From assembly GCA_031290175.1 (NCBI GenBank), contig JAITOC010000031.1:1-48618 (forward strand): a stretch of 48,618 bases of DNA, in the 5' to 3' direction. Shown one piece after another: positions 48,134 through 48,618 of this stretch. Within the stretch, counting starts at the first letter, position 1. Every line of letters starts with the position of its first letter. A program made the translations under genes and the position numbers. This DNA comes from Coriobacteriales bacterium (GTDB taxonomy: Bacteria; Actinomycetota; Coriobacteriia; Coriobacteriales; UBA8131). The notes below the pieces were generated by a model, which worked only from the letters and a program-made list of their open reading frames with translations, was not told where the DNA came from and searched no databases.

Positions 48134-48618
48134 ATGAAAGGCTCAACGCCTAGGCAAGCCACGGAGCCAGCCCAGAGTTATCTGGTTATGGCGGGGGTTG
48201 TCGTGTTGGCAGGCATCTTCTCCGCTTTGATCGAGTGTAAGGTGCCCAGCATCCTGGAGCCGTTGAGTGCTCAGTTTGGTATGGACGCCGCCACGGGCTC
48301 CCTGATGATGTCCTCCTTTACCATCATGGGTCTCTTCTTCTCCATTCCGGCATCCAAAGTCATCCAGCATCTTGGCGCCAAACGTATCCTGGTTGATTCC
48401 GTCGTTCTCATGTTGGCGGGTTCGCTTCTGGGCACCTTTGCCCCCAATGCCGTGGTTCTGATTATATCGCGAAGCATCGAGGGTGTTGCGCTTGTCTCGA
48501 CGACTATTGCCGGGGCAGCGTATATCCGTGACAGTGCCCCTCCTGCCAATATGGGCACAGCTATCAGCATCTGGAGCATCTGGTTTGCGCTGGGCTCATT
48601 CGCCGCCGGCGTCTTGTC
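48134..48618 (+). CDS. MFS transporter, N-terminal portion (truncated by window end)
   Basis: ATG 48134 with SD AAGGACAAGG; MKGSTPRQATEPAQSYLVMAGVVVLAGIFSALIECKVPSILEPLSAQFGMDAATGSLMMSSFTIMGLFFSIPASKVIQHLGAKRILV. Confidence 0.85.
   Translation, partial: MKGSTPRQATEPAQSYLVMAGVVVLAGIFSALIECKVPSILEPLSAQFGMDAATGSLMMSSFTIMGLFFSIPASKVIQHLGAKRILVDSVVLMLAGSLLGTFAPNAVVLIISRSIEGVALVSTTIAGAAYIRDSAPPANMGTAISIWSIWFALGSFAAGVL

Overview
The 48.6 kb window is a gene-dense bacterial chromosome segment. It looks actinobacterial, probably Coriobacteriia/Eggerthellales-like; that is an inference from gene order, GC-rich codon usage, TTG/GTG starts and a Tat-secreted flavoprotein reductase. Most of it is conserved core genome: rplU-rpmA-obgE-proB-proA-nadD-yqeK-rsfS; ileS-lspA-rluD; hemH; rpsA; lepA-dusB-hemW; hrcA-dnaJ-rsmE-mtaB-phoH-ybeY-dgkA-era-recO; rpsO-pnp; M16 protease-dapB-dapA-rnj. 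Accessory genes are dinB, an EF-G-like/ferritin-VIT/permease operon, a tail-anchored protein, a Tat fumarate-reductase-type flavoprotein, a Ser/Thr kinase divergent from an HTH regulator, and an Old Yellow Enzyme divergent from an MFS transporter. I saw no rRNA, tRNA, CRISPR array, phage or transposase. The signals most worth a second look are: an in-frame amber codon in the EF-G-like gene; an rpsA leader with an SD-preceded micro-ORF ending inside a hairpin that sequesters the rpsA SD; a LexA-type box inside an apparently leaderless dinB promoter; a perfect 21-bp palindrome between the kinase and HTH genes; and several large inverted repeats. No wholly new multi-gene system could be demonstrated from sequence alone.
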